DNA of 64,000 nt from positions 2,110,501 to 2,174,500 of the forward strand of contig JAKSXM010000231.1 in NCBI GenBank assembly GCA_022575985.1, written 5' to 3'. Positions 1 to 11,754 of this stretch are shown piece after piece. How positions within the stretch are numbered: the stretch's first letter is position 1; each line of letters starts with the position of its first letter. The notes beneath the pieces are model-generated. The model searched no databases, was not told the DNA's origin, and was given only the letters and a program-made list of their open reading frames with translations. The position numbers and the translations under genes are program-made. The stretch comes from Anagrus nilaparvatae (Eukaryota; Arthropoda; Insecta; Hymenoptera; Mymaridae).

Positions 1-139
1 TGAATGAGTCCCTTATCACTTGAAAAATAAAATTATATTATCAGTATCTGATAATTTTAAATGATATTGATTACATAATATTTTAAGGAGGTTCTGAAGC
101 ACTATACGTTCGCAGTGGTGTACACCATTTTCAAGCTTA

Positions 140-1711
140 CACACTAAAACTTAAAGAATTTTTTGTTACCCAGAAAAGAATTAATGTTTATCTAACTGTT
201 TTGAAAGGAATTATTTTGTGGTTAATTTTGTAATTAATGTTTTAGCTGAAATTTAGAATAAGTTTATGGACTTATGCATAATTTATATTTCGGAATTTAT
301 GTAATTTTGGTTTTTGGATTTATTACTGTTATGAGTGAACATGTTCCATGATCGTTAGTTATCTAAACACACAAACCAGTTATTAATTTTTTTTAAAATG
401 TTTTTTAATGATTTTATAACGAACTTTGAAAAACGGTGGCTGTGAGGTTGAAGAATCTTTTGACTCGGGGAATCATCGATTTTTAATATATTTTCACGTA
501 TAAAAAAAAAAAAAAAAAATTATTTTTACCTTGACCATAATTTTGTGCTACTTATCCATGGAATTCCTCAAATATCTTTATATTCAATTTTTTGATTTGA
601 TTTTTTGAAAATTTTTTACATTAAAAATTAAAAAAAAGAGCAATATTTTTTTTCTTCTTAGATGTAGTACTTCATTTTTTTCTATGAAATTACTAATATC
701 TAGATTATTGTTTTTACTCGATATCTACAATCTGATACTTAATTTTTCGAACATTTTTCTTTTAAATTTTTTACATTAAAATATTTTAATATTTGTTACA
801 CGTCCAATTATAAAATTTATAATAATTTTTTTTTCGACCTTCTTCAATCGAAAATTTTTATTATTGCTCTAGCAAGGTTAAAATGAAAAAAAATTTTTTA
901 AAATTAAAAAATCACCATTATTTTTTTTCTTTTTGGACGTAGTACCTAATTATTTTTTATAAAAGTATTTTTATATGGTATTATTGTTTTTACTCAATAT
1001 CACCAATCTGATTATTAGTTTTTTCAAAACTTTTTTCTTTTAATTTTTGCCACCAAAAAATACAAAAAACACAAAATTTCTTTTTATTTTCGGACGTAGT
1101 ACCTAATTCTTTTTCTTCAAAAGTCGAGTCAAAAGTATTAATTTTAGAAACTGGATCCGATACTTAATTGTTTGGAAATTTTTTTCTCAAAATTTTTGCT
1201 ACCAAAAAAATACGAGAAACACCTTTTTTTTCTTTTTGGATGAAGTGCTTAATTTTTTTTTAATGAAATTATTAATTCAAAAAACATCATTTGTTCTCGA
1301 TTTCTAGAATTTTTTTCTCAACATTTTTTAAATTAGAAAATAAAAAATAAACTAAATTTTTTCTTCTTTTTTTTTATGTAAAAAATCTCATTTGTCCATT
1401 AGATTTTAAACTGACAATATCAATGAAAAGATCATTTTTAGTTTTTCTTATGACATTATACTTTCTTAGGAAAAATAGACCATTAAGACCACTTTTTTAT
1501 TGCTAGTTAGAAACCATAGCGCCAATTACTTGGCAGCGTTTTTTTAAAATAAGTGATTTTTATTTAAATACGTCAAAAATAAATTCCGAAAAGAATTAAA
1601 ATAAAAATCAATATGTATTAAAAAAATTAACCTAAAATAATTCTTTTCAAAAAAATTAAATAAACATTAATTCTTTCCGGGTAACAAAAAATTCTTTGAG
1701 GTTTAGTGTGC
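140..1711. repeat. Inverted-repeat (foldback) element, diverged arms
   Basis: The segment at about 140-255 returns as its reverse complement at about 1590-1711. Shared stretches include CACTAAA, AAAGAATTTTTTGTTAC and AATTAATGTTTAT. The arms are about 115 bp with scattered mismatches. The interior is satellite-like AT-rich sequence and holds no ORF. Part of the left arm region (about 245-350) also recurs in inverse orientation at 24825-24930. Confidence 0.6.
545..1400. repeat. Diverged AT-rich satellite, roughly 150-200 bp units
   Basis: Successive units carry the order 'TTTTTGGACGTAGTACCTAA', then a stretch resembling ATGAAAGTACTAATATCTAGA, then GATATC-like and TCTGATAC motifs, then a T-rich/A-rich stretch. 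At least four diverged units are visible here. The same units occur at 9415-10215 and 23360-23620 in this orientation, and at 17505-19020 inverted. The tail after the last unit (1400-1540, ending TTGGCAGCG) matches 10380-10530. Confidence 0.6.
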
Positions 1712-1718
1712 ACTAAGA

Positions 1719-1745
1719 ACTAGATTCAACTGCGCTTCGCGCACA
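1719..1745 (-). other. Helitron-like 3' terminus (hairpin plus CTAG)
   Basis: On the minus strand a GC-rich hairpin (TGCGCGAAGCGCA) is followed after about 7 nt by CTAG and then T. Helitron 3' ends have a hairpin shortly before CTRR and insert between A and T. No matching 5' end was identified, so this could be a coincidental hairpin. Confidence 0.35.
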
Positions 1746-1849
1746 GATTGATAGATTGAGTTAGGATATATGTTTGTAATTTATGAAAAAAAAGATTTAT
1801 GTTTATTCAGTTGGGATTTAGGGTAAACTTCATATATAACCTTCATCCT

Positions 1850-1995
1850 AATTTTTGCCGATTTTCATTTGCAAATCGGCACACTACATTAAACTGTATG
1901 TAAACATTTTTTTTTTAGATATTAGTTTTATGACCTGAAGTATCGTATTTAAACTGGTATTTTTCTCTACGGTCTGTTTGGGAAATAACAAACAC
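1850..1995 (+). repeat. Dispersed repeat, copy 1 of 3
   Basis: This block includes CATTTGCAAATCGGCACACT, 'GACCTGAAGTATCGTATTT' and 'TTTTTCTCTACGGTCTG'. It recurs at 22145-22315 in the same orientation and at 14951-15110 inverted. All three copies end near a TTTGGGAAATAA-like motif. No coding potential is seen. Confidence 0.65.
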
Positions 1996-2750
1996 CCTAA
2001 TGTAGAGTGGTGAAAAATTAAAATGTAAAAATTTTTTTAATTTTTGCAGCAAATTTGAACAAAAAGAAAACGAAATACAGCTGTCATTTTTAAACCATTG
2101 AATCTAGCACCTGAATTTATTAGCATGGTATCATATTTTCACATAATAAACTCAATCCAATGGGTTTTATTAAGATCCCAGATTTTGACTAGCCTTGTAT
2201 GTTAGTTACACTAAGAATAACTCATATAAATAATGCGGAAAAGCAACATGGACGAGTTCTATCTACCAACATTGCAGAAACACCTTTAGATAACCTAGTT
2301 AAAAAGTAATATTTTCTGACCTGTACGACCCATCTTTTTTTTCCTTTTTGCCCTTTTGTTGTAAAATCTTGTTCTAAAATTGTTATATAAAAACGGAAAA
2401 CCGGTTTATGCGCCTACACAACCTAAATCTATTGCATGATTGCTTTAGCTAAATGCTGGGTATAGTAGAAAAATGTTACGTAATAACACTATTATTTTTA
2501 GCCTCTTAATCAAAATAATAGATATTTTCCGATTCTAAAGGTACCTCTCTCTATAGACGTGTTCCATATTCAAAGTGCATTATATTGAATGCAATTATTG
2601 ACCCTCAAAGTTTGGACATTTAAAGAAGTCAGAAAGCGTAGTTTCTTATCGTAAATTTAGCGTAGGATTCGATTCCGGCAATCAAATATTTTGATATAAA
2701 TGCATGTAAAGATAAAAATTTACATTTTTTTTTAAGTTGCAAAAAACTAC
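1996..2750. other. No gene seen; AT-rich intergenic sequence
   Basis: I see no ORF, RNA gene or repeat copy that I can place elsewhere in the window. Confidence 0.5.
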
Positions 2751-2756
2751 GTTACA

Positions 2757-3312
2757 TTAGATTTTGCCACAGAAAGTTCATCACAAAAGTTGACCACCAA
2801 AGAATTTTAAACCATAAAAACTGCATACAAAATAAAATATTAACACATTTTTTTAGTACGAATCTATTTGACCACCAACGTTTTTCATACGTATATTTTT
2901 AATATCAATTTTCGACACGAAAAAATCTGACTCTAAATAATTGACCTAAAAAAAAAAAAAAATTTATCCTTATGTGGTCCATTTTTTTCCTTCTTAGTTT
3001 TTAAAACTCTTGAACGTTTAAATTAAACATTATAGAGATTGATTTGAGACGAAAAATTTTGCAGCAAATATTAAAATGTTTAAAAAATAATTTCCTCGTC
3101 AGCTTTTTGGTGTAAAATCTTGTAGGTGGTTATAGATTTTTTATATCAAAAATCAAAATTAAAAATATCCATGTAAAAGTCACTGGTGGTAAAATAGAAT
3201 CGTATCCAAAAAAATTTTTTTATATCTTACTCTGTATGCAATTTTTATGCGTCAAAGTTTTTTGGAGGTTAACTTTTGTGGCGAACTGTCTGTGGCAAAA
3301 TCTCCGGTGACA
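2757..3312. repeat. Inverted repeat with about 170-bp arms
   Basis: Positions 2757-2935 (GATTTTGCCACAGAAAGTTC ... AATATCAATTTTCGA) match the reverse complement of about 3140-3312 (ending CTGTGGCAAAATC). The central loop is about 200 bp. The arms differ by substitutions and small indels, so the structure is old. No ORF. Confidence 0.65.
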
Positions 3313-3329
3313 TAAGTCATATCTTCCAT

Positions 3330-3545
3330 TTTTTTCTTGTCATTGGCCAGAAAGCACGTATTTCCCGGCTGCGGCGCGATTTGAAAATACGTGTTTTCTT
3401 GTCACTGACAAAGAAAAATTATATTTTGCTCTTGGCCGTAATAAAATAATGTCCCAGATCGCAGTTTTTCAATCTTGGCTTCGCCTCGGATTGCAATTTA
3501 ATTGTAATCAGGGCTACTCTTTATTTTTGCAGCCTAGGGTAAAAG
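3330..3545. repeat. Hairpin-bearing repeat related to 58500-58570
   Basis: The sequence reads CCCAGATCGCAG, then CTTGGCTTCGCCTCGGATTG, then a TAATTGTAATC stretch. The block at 58499-58563 has the same order, with CCCAGATCACAG, AGGCTTCGCCTCGGATGTTA and TGCAATCTGGGG. Both copies sit beside a TTTTTTTGC..CC(T/A)..GGT AAA block. Two dispersed copies imply a small unnamed element. Confidence 0.5.
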
Positions 3546-4206
3546 TATACTATCCATCGTATAATTTTTAAAATTATTTGTTTAACCTACTATATCGAAA
3601 ATAATGGCTTTTACGGAAATATTTTATTCAATTTTCTAATTATTTGCCCAGCCACTCGATACCTGATCAAAAACATTCTAACTTTATTTACTTGCATTTT
3701 ATGCGAAATTTTACATATGCTTGTAAGTTTTAAGAGACAATATTTGAAAATGGGCAATCATAAAAACTTTTATAAAAATATGGTATTTTTTATTTTTACT
3801 ATTATTTTTTATTCATTTAATCACAAAGGAACATAATTATATAATAATTAAAGAATGTCTATCTATTTTATCTTTAACGAATATATTTTAACGTTTCTAT
3901 AGGAAATCATCTTTTTCCTTTATTTTTTACATTTTATATAATTTTTATATATTTTTTTTGGTAAAGAATTACCAATAATTAATTGCAATACTTTTGTTTC
4001 TATTAAAATTTGGTAAAATAACATTCACATTTATTAACTTTTAAAGAACGAACTTATTTACCTGCAAGATAAATAGTAATTTAAATAATAAATAAACTTT
4101 ACCTATATTATAAAAACATAAACAATAAACATATTTAATTTTGAGGTTAGAAAATTTTGGACTTCATTATTTATTTCAAACATTATTAAATTAATTTAGT
4201 ATATAT
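3546..4206. other. No gene seen; very AT-rich
   Basis: This stretch is A/T-dominated, with no ORF above background and no structure I can support. Confidence 0.5.
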
Positions 4207-4890
4207 CCCGGGGTACGCAACGGGAGTCGGGAGTCGTGACTCCCATTTTGGGAGTCAAAAAATTTTTTTTTTGTCAGAATCGGCTCGAATTGGCTTAAAA
4301 AGGGTTTATAAAGGTTCCAATCATCACGACTCCCAACGACTTCCAACGACTCCCGAATATTAGTAAAAAAAAATTTTTTGTTAAAATCGCTATTATTTGA
4401 CTAATTCTTACGTTTTAAGAGTAATTTTTAATAATTTAAAAATTTTTATTCATATTCAGTGTCAAATAGATGATTTTGGCAATTGACAGTTGTCACTTAC
4501 TTGTTTTTAAAATATAGTCACACTGTATACAAAAAAAATTATGGGAAACGTGTAAATTTATATTTTTTAGTTATTTAATTTGAAAATATACACGAAAATA
4601 GTCACGATAAATTTTTAGTATTTTTGTAGCTGTCGAGTAGCTGTCAATTATGTCATAATTAACTATTAACAATTTCGAGTAAATTTTTATAGAAAAAGGA
4701 AAATCTTATAATGATCCTGAATTATTTTTTGACCCAATTTTTGGGTATCGCAAAGTCAAAATTTAGTTTTAAATTTATAATTTTGTCAAATGTAACTAAC
4801 AGTTGTATATAAAAAAAGATGTTAAGCCCAATGTTATTTATACAAAAATTCCCATGATAAATTGTTTCAATTCAAATTGCTTATGTTCTC

Positions 4891-5030
4891 ATGTAAAAAG
4901 ATTAAGTTAATTTTGGTTAAGCTTACAGAAGTAAGCTTACGGACTAAACTAAAAAAGCTTAATTTAAAAAATTAAGTCTTTTTAGGTTAGTCCGTAAGCT
5001 TACCCAAAATTAAGCTTAATCCTTTTACGT
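4891..5030. repeat. Imperfect hairpin inside the 4207-6714 element
   Basis: ATGTAAAAAGATTAAG ... GTAAGCTTACGGACTAAACT is mirrored by AGGTTAGTCCGTAAGCTTAC ... CTTAATCCTTTTACGT, around an A/T-rich centre near 4965. The stem is about 60 bp with small bulges. Confidence 0.6.
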
Positions 5031-5334
5031 GGGTTATTTAGGTTACTTTTAACTCTGACTCTACGAAGGTCATTAGATAATAAAGGAAACTCATTTTTTT
5101 AATTTTCTAAATAGTTAGGGTAACTCCCAGTATAATTTCAGCTTGTGAAAGCCTACTTAAAAGTTATTTTATTTTAAAAACTTATAACAGGTTTGTGTAT
5201 ACACAACCTAAATGCATGGAATAAATTTAATTCCAGCTGAGGACTTGGTATAATCCATAAATGTTACGCATCGTTACAATTTTACATGTTCAATTAATTT
5301 GTAATTATCACCTTACTAGCTGTTAAGATTCTAA

Positions 5335-5575
5335 AACCAAACTATTTTGATTTCCTAAACCTGAATTATTCTAAGTAGCTTATCGATATTATTCCAAATC
5401 CCTAAACCTGAATTATTATAGGTCTCTAAATCAAAATTATTTCAAGTTCCTAAACCTGAATTATTCTAAATCCCTAAATCGATATTATTCTAAGTTCTTA
5501 AACCTGTATTATTCTAATCCTGTAAGCCCAGAATTTTCAAAGTCTCTAAATTGAAATTATTTTAAGTCTCATTGA
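5335..5575 (+). repeat. Degenerate tandem repeat, about 20-25 bp unit
   Basis: There are about ten diverged copies of a unit resembling CTAAACCTGAATTATTCTAA, alternating with CTAAATCGATATTATTC-like variants. A short related run occurs at about 24890-24990 (AATTATTCTAAGTCC). Confidence 0.6.
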
Positions 5576-6720
5576 CCCCTTTCCCCTTAAACCAGACAAA
5601 TTGGATCACCCCGTGTTAAGTAAATCTTGCTACTTACAGTTTTCAAAGGCTTTTGACCTAAAAATTGAAATTCGGTCAATAAAAATGATACTTTTTCTTA
5701 AAGAAATGAATGGCCAGGGAAAAATTAATCGATTTGAAAAAAAAAATTATTATTTTACGATGAAAATCAAGCGAGTAATGCACGATTAAAGTTCAGAAAC
5801 AGGCTTTTTTCAATAAAATTTCAATCTTTTTTAAGACGAATTTGAGCAAAATCTTAAATTGACGATAACTTGGCTAAATTTCATCGTAAAAAGATAAGTT
5901 TTTTTTTCTTCTGGAGTGGTTTTTCCCTGGTAATTAGATTTTCTTATCTTTTTTTTTTAAATTTTATTTACCTAAAAAGTTATTTTGAAAATTTGGGGTA
6001 GCTCAGATACGAAAAACACAGTTTTTGACATAAAAGTGAAAAAATCTTTTTGGCACCTATCACCGATTTCTTGTTCACGATTTTTTTCGGTTTTCTGAAG
6101 GTTCAAACTACCTGAAAACCCGGGTCATACAGATGTGCCCTCAAAAAAAAAAATTACGATTCCAGGCTCAAATTAAGTAGCTCTTTTAAAATAATTGCTC
6201 ATAAATATCTTTACATAGGGTAAAACTCATTATAAGATTTACTCGAAATTGTTAATAGTTAATTATGACATAATTGACAGCTACTCGACAGCTACAAAAA
6301 TACTAAAAATTTATCGTGACTATTTTCGTGTATATTTTCAAATTAAATAACTAAAAAATATAAATTTACACGTTTCCCATAATTTTTTTTGTATACAGTG
6401 TGACTATATTTTAAAAACAAGTAAGTGACAACTGTCAATTGCCAAAATCATCTATTTGACACTGAATATGAATAAAAATTTTTAAATTATTAAAAATTAC
6501 TCTTAAAACGTAAGAATTAGTCAAATAATAGCGATTTTAACAAAAAATTTTTTTTACTAATATTCGGGAGTCGTTGGGAGTCGTTGGGAGTCGTGATGAT
6601 TGGAACCTTTATAAACCCTTTTTAAGCCAATTCGAGTCGATTCTGACAAAAAAAAAATTTTTTGACTCCCAAAATGGGAGTCACGACTCCCGACTCCCGT
6701 TGCGTACCCCGGGGTATATA

Positions 6721-7924
6721 TATTAGAGTGGACCTATTTTTGGACTTTGTGGAAAAACTTTGCTCCCCGGGTTTTTTTGTGAAGTTTTAGTCATAAAAAG
6801 TTCCCAGTTCCAAAGATTTTGCTTTAGCCCTGCAAAAACACGTGCCTGTAACCACATCAATTTTCCCATTTAAATAACATGGGAATTTTGAGTTTTTAGC
6901 TATACGAATTTTCACAAAAGCCAAAAAGCGTTTTAAAATGCTAATTTTTACTGGAAAACATACTTTTATATGTTGTAAAGACATACAAACCGCCCTGCAT
7001 TCATTCCAAAGGGAATTTTTGGGCTAGAAACGCAAATTTACATGTTTACTCAATCTTATAAAACAGGGTTTTTCGGTAGTTTTCGATAAAAAGCTACAAC
7101 CTCAAAAATTAACCAAAACACTTCTGGTTGGTTCACTTTTTTTGGTATAAGTGTCACCTTTCAAATGACCAAAAATATTTTGCCACTTTTAAGTGAAAAC
7201 CCGAGTTTTTCGTATCTGAGCTACCCTAATTTTCAAAATAACTTTTTAGATAAATAAAATTTTAAAAAAATAGATAAAAAATTTATTTAAATTGAATGTC
7301 AAAAAAAAACTTCCCATTGGTTTGGTGCTTGGTCAAACTAAAATTGTGAAGCAAAATAAGGAAAACCGCTACTCAATGGCTTTTTCCATATATTTTAAAT
7401 GGGAGACGTATTAATAAATATCTCGAAGAGGATGACTGATTTTGATAAACAAGTTTAATCATGTTTCTGGGGACCAAAAAAGCAACCTTTCCTGAAAATT
7501 TCAGCCCGATCCGAGCAGGGCAAATTTTGGGTTATTTTCACGTCCCCCGAGGGACACGTTTTATCTAATAAATCGAAAAAAACTAGATGAAAGATTTAAA
7601 TCCAAAAAAGTTTGATCTTCTTATTAGTTGAACACTCATTTTTCGCTATAAAATCTGAAGTGCCCGACTTTTGTATAATCCGATCTTTCAGGCTAGCCGT
7701 GGGCTTTTTTTAATATAGCGCTTCAATCTTTTTTAAGACGAATTTGAAAAAAAAAATCTTAAATTGACGATAACTTGGCTAAATTTCATCGTAGAAAGAA
7801 AAAGTTTTTGGTTTCTCATAGAGGAACCATTGTGATCGGTCCAAATTTGTTTTCTGATTTTTTAGCATATAAGCACGTTTTGAGACCTCAGGAAGCTAAA
7901 AAACCGGTTTTTAAAAAAGTCTGT
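6721..7924. repeat. Dispersed repeat fragments; no gene
   Basis: Positions 6730-7200 carry a block (CATGGGAATTTT.AGTTTTTAGC, GGGCTAGAAACGCAAATTTA, AACCAAAACACTTCTGGTTG) that recurs at 8090-8390 and inverted at 8890-9190. Positions 7730-7800 repeat the GACGATAACTTGGCTAAATT block also present at 5850 and 20240. The part from 7300 to 7700 is unique here and non-coding. Confidence 0.6.
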
Positions 7925-9345
7925 ATGTGTGTGTGTGTGTGTGTATGTATGTGTCTTATTTTTTTTTTTCGATAATCTTTGGCTCCTCCCATTTTTTTCA
8001 ATATTTTGGTCATAAAAAACCTCCAGCTCCAAGGATTTTTATTTTCAACTTTTTTAACCCGTGCCACCGAGTACTTGAAGTTTCCCATTTAAATAACATG
8101 GGAATTTTAAGTTTTTAGCTATACAAATTTTTAAAAAAGCCAAAAAGCGTTTTAAAAAGCTAATTTTTACTGAAAACATTCTTTTATATGTTGTAAAGAC
8201 ATGCAAACAGCCCTGCAATCATTCCAAAGGGAATTTTGGGGCTAGAAACGCAAATTTACATGTTGGCTCAATCTTATAAAACATGGGTTTTTCGGTAATT
8301 TTTGGTAAAACGCTGAAACCTCAAAAATTAACCAAAACACTTCTGGTTGTTCTACATTTTTTAGCAAGTGTCACCTTTCAAACACCGTAAACCGCATTCT
8401 TTTATCATTGATCTTTTCATCACTATAGCCAATTAACCTAATGGTAATTTTCGACTAAAAATGACCAATTTTTAAATTTTTTTAAACTGCTGTCAAAATT
8501 GTAATTTTTTACGATATTGAGCTTTATAAGGTCTTAAAATTATATTTAAACCTATAAAAGGTCTTAAAAATTTTCTACAAGCTTCAAATTTTCAAAAAAT
8601 TATTTTACTCACCGCTTTTCAATAAATTATTAACCAGAGATGATAATTTAAAGTCAGAGTCCCAATTTCACGGTTTAAAAAAAAAAGAGACGAGTAAAAA
8701 ATTTTTGGAAACTTAAAGCTTGTAGAAAATTTTTAAGACCTATAAAGCGACCTATATTTCGTCAAAAATTACAATTTTGACAGCAGTTTAAAAAAATTTA
8801 AAAATTGGTCATTTTTAGTCGAAAATTACCATTAGGTTAATTGGCTATTGTGATAAAAAGATCAATGATAAAAGAATGCGGTTTACGATATTTGAAAGGT
8901 GACACTTGGACTAAAAAATGTAGAACAACCAGAAGTGTTTTGGTTAATTTTTGAGGTTTCAGCGTTTTACCGGAAATTACCGAAAAACCCTGTTTTATAA
9001 GATTGAGCCAACATGTAAATTTGCGTTTCTAGCCCCAAGATTCCCTTTGAAATGAATGCAAGGCTGTTTGCATGTCTTTACAAAATATGAAAGTATGTTT
9101 TCCAGTAAAAATTAGCATCTTAAAACGCTTTTTGGCTTTTGTAAAAATTTGTATAGCTAAGAACTCAAAATTCCCGTGTTATTTAAATGGAAAACTTTAA
9201 GTGCTCGGTGGCACGGGTTAAAAAAAATGAAAATCAAGGAGCTGGGGGTTTTTTATGACCAAAATATTCGAAAAAAATGGGGGCAGCCTAAAAATACTAA
9301 AAAAAAAAAAAATAAATAAGACACACTCTAGTATGTATGTCTGTA
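7925..9345. repeat. Large palindromic element, about 580-bp arms
   Basis: Positions about 7946-8530 pair with the reverse complement of about 8755-9330. The right arm retains AATGGGGGCAGCC against GGCTCCTCCCATT on the left, and TCGGTGGCACGGGTTAA against TTAACCCGTGCCACCGA. The left arm starts in a TG microsatellite at 7923-7946. The loop contains AT-rich sequence only. No ORF resembles a transposase. Confidence 0.75.
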
Positions 9346-9414
9346 ACCGGTGATATTTAACAACCATTATGGTATGAAGACCTAATTTTGTTTTCAAAAT
9401 TTTTTTTATCAAAA

Positions 9415-10215
9415 AATTTCGAAATACTTTTTTTTTTTAATTTGGATGTAATACCTCATTTTTTGCCATGAAAGTACTGATATTTAGAAGTATCGTTTTT
9501 ACTCAATATCTCGAATCTTATAATTTATTTTTTGAAAATTTTAAAATTTTTTTCACAAAAAAAATACAAAAAATACCAATTTTTTTTTTCTTTTTGGATG
9601 CAGTACTTAATTTATTTTTATGGGAGTACTATAGTTTTAGAAATATCGTTTTTATAATTTTTTGGATCTGATACGTAATTTTTTCAAAATATTTTTTCTA
9701 AATTTATTTTATACTTATATTTTTTGAAATTTTTCGATACTTAATTTTTCGAAATTTTTTTTTTCAAAATTTTTTACATAAAATAATTAAAAAAATACCA
9801 TAATTTTTTTTCTTTTTGGTCGCAGTACCTCATTTTTTTCCATGAAAGTACTAAATATCTAGAATTATCGTTTTTACTCGTTATCTCCAATCCGATACCT
9901 AATTTTTCAAAAAATTTTTTTAAAAATTTTTTACATAAAAAAAAATTAGAAAAAAACAATTTTTTTTTTTATTTGGGACTTATTACTTAATTTCTTTCTA
10001 TGAAAGTATGAATATCTAGAATTATCGTTTGTAAAGGATTTCTCTATCTGATACGTAATTTTTCGAAATTTTTTTTCTTCAAAATTTTTTACATAAAAAA
10101 ATTAAAAAACCACCATACATTTTTTTCTTTTTGGACGTAGTACTTATTTTATTTCTATGAAATTACTAATATCTAGAATTAACGTTTTTACTAGGTATCA
10201 TTTTTATTCCTTAAT
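9415..10215 (+). repeat. AT-rich satellite block, about five units
   Basis: Units start near 9423, 9586, 9810, 9965 and 10112, each at a TTTTTGG(A/T)(T/C)G.AGTAC motif, and continue through ATGAAAGTACT.ATATCTAGA and TCTGATACTTAATTTTTC-like motifs. This is the same family as 545-1400 and 17505-19020. Confidence 0.65.
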
Positions 10216-10379
10216 TTAAGCATAGCAAAAATTTTTTCTTCATTCTTATAGCTGGTGTAATTATGTATTCAAGATATAACAACATCAGCTACACAAAAAA
10301 CTGTCTAGCAAGATTATGTAGAAGATTATGTACTAGTGCAGAAAAATCTTCTTTTTTTTATGTAAAAAACCTAATTTTT

Positions 10380-10530
10380 TCCATGAGATGTTAATAAGCT
10401 AACAGTATCAAGAAAAACATCATTCTTAGTTTTTCTTATGACATTATACTTTGTTAGGTAAAATACACCATTAAGAGCATTTTGTTATAGCTAATGAGGA
10501 ACCATAGTGTCAATTACTTGGCAGCGTTTT
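10380..10530 (+). repeat. Conserved satellite tail ending TTGGCAGCG
   Basis: The block AGTTTTTCTTATGACATTAT through CAATTACTTGGCAGCG matches 1430-1540 almost base for base. Shorter versions occur at 23700-23745 and, inverted, at 15103-15140. Its position at the end of satellite blocks suggests the terminus of an element. Confidence 0.6.
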
Positions 10531-10539
10531 TTCTTTTAG

Positions 10540-10855
10540 AGTGGGTTTTCCCTGGCAATCAGATTTTGTTATCTATTTTTTTTAAATTTTATTTACCTAA
10601 AAAGTTATTTTGAAAATTAGGGTAGCTCAGATACGAAAAACTCGGGTTTTCACTTAAAAGTGGCAAAATATTTTTGGCATCATTGGCCGATTTTATGTTT
10701 ACGTTTTTTTTTTATTCTATAGGGTCCAAACTACCAGAAAATCAAGGTGGTAGTCGCGGGCTCGTCAAAATTTTTTCTTTTATTTTTGGTACTGATAAAA
10801 CATATTTTTTCGTAGAAATGTACAATATTAACATTTATTTGAAAAAAACTTACGT
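10540..10855 (+). repeat. Fragment of the 19020-20755 foldback family
   Basis: It contains TTTTCCCTGGCAATCAGATT, GGTAGCTCAGATACGAAAAA and TCCAAACTACCAGAAAATCA in the same order as 20300-20720. The uninterrupted CTATAGGGTCCAAACTACC here supplies the empty site for the MITE at 20445-20612. Confidence 0.7.
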
Positions 10856-10859
10856 CTAG

Positions 10860-11746
10860 AAAAAAAATTAAATATATATAATTCAAAAGTAAAAAATAAA
10901 ATCTATTAATTAACATTGGTCATTGTGACTCTATCTCATTTTTTAAACATTTAATAATATTTTAAGATAAAAATTATAATTTTTTGACAATTTAAAAAAA
11001 ATCATCACGCCCGTTTCTTTTTTTTCTGTGTTATTGGGATTTTTGTCAGTTGGGACTTTATTATAATATTCCATGATCTAGGACTATATTAAAAACAAAA
11101 TTGGATAAAGACTATATTATAAAATAATTTCAACTAGGACTGTATAAAAAAGCGGACTGAGCTAAGCCTGTCTTTTTAGGAGGCATCGATCTACGCAATG
11201 TGGATTAAAATTTGGAATGTTTCACGTTCAAAAGCATTCAATTTTATTGAGGAAAGATGAAAAGAAATTTTTTGACGATCGTCTGGGTTCGCGAATCTTT
11301 TAAAAATTAAATTTTAAATAATTGTTTATAAAAGAAAAGTAAATAATCTTTTTAATTTATATACAAAAATCTATAATTTATAACTCAAAGGGTTGATTAA
11401 AAAATTTGAAATGGTCATTCTTCATTTTTGTTTCAAATGTTCTGATCAAGAATGTCATGAACGTATTAGCAGAAACTTATTGATTAGTTTCTATTTTATT
11501 TCATTTTCTAATACCAAATCTTGAAAAGAATTATTAGCGTAGGTTTAATATATCTGTTTAAAAATAAGCTAAACAGAGTGTGAAAAGAGCATCCTTAAAT
11601 TATTTAAAAAAAAGATACTTATTAATGTCAATCACTTTCATTTTGACTATAGTTATCTTTTAAAAATATACTAAATAAGTTTCTTTTATAATTTAATTAT
11701 ATTATTAACATTTAGTGTCTTTTTTTTAAATCAAAAATTTAGATCA
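10860..11746. other. No gene seen; AT-rich
   Basis: No supported ORF or repeat. The ORFs are short and carry low-complexity F/I/K-rich translations. Confidence 0.5.
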
Positions 11747-11754
11747 TGTATGTT

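Larger units (their letters stand above)
4207..6714. mobile_element. Foldback DNA transposon with about 480-bp terminal inverted repeats
   Basis: The left arm (4207-4684) begins CCCGGGGTACGCAACGGG, followed by repeated GGGAGTCGT/CGACTCCC blocks. It is nearly perfectly reverse-complementary to 6237-6714, which ends CGTTGCGTACCCCGGGG. Both flanks are TATATA, consistent with a short TA-rich target duplication. The interior carries no transposase. It holds a 140-bp hairpin (4891-5030), a degenerate tandem repeat (5335-5575) and a fragment (about 5600-6130) of the foldback family seen at 19020-20755. The superfamily is unassigned. Confidence 0.8.

Noticed and set aside
7775..8118. Three overlapping ORFs around a TG run (VCVCVC peptides)
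   Set aside because: Microsatellite translations inside a repeat arm, with no coding signature.
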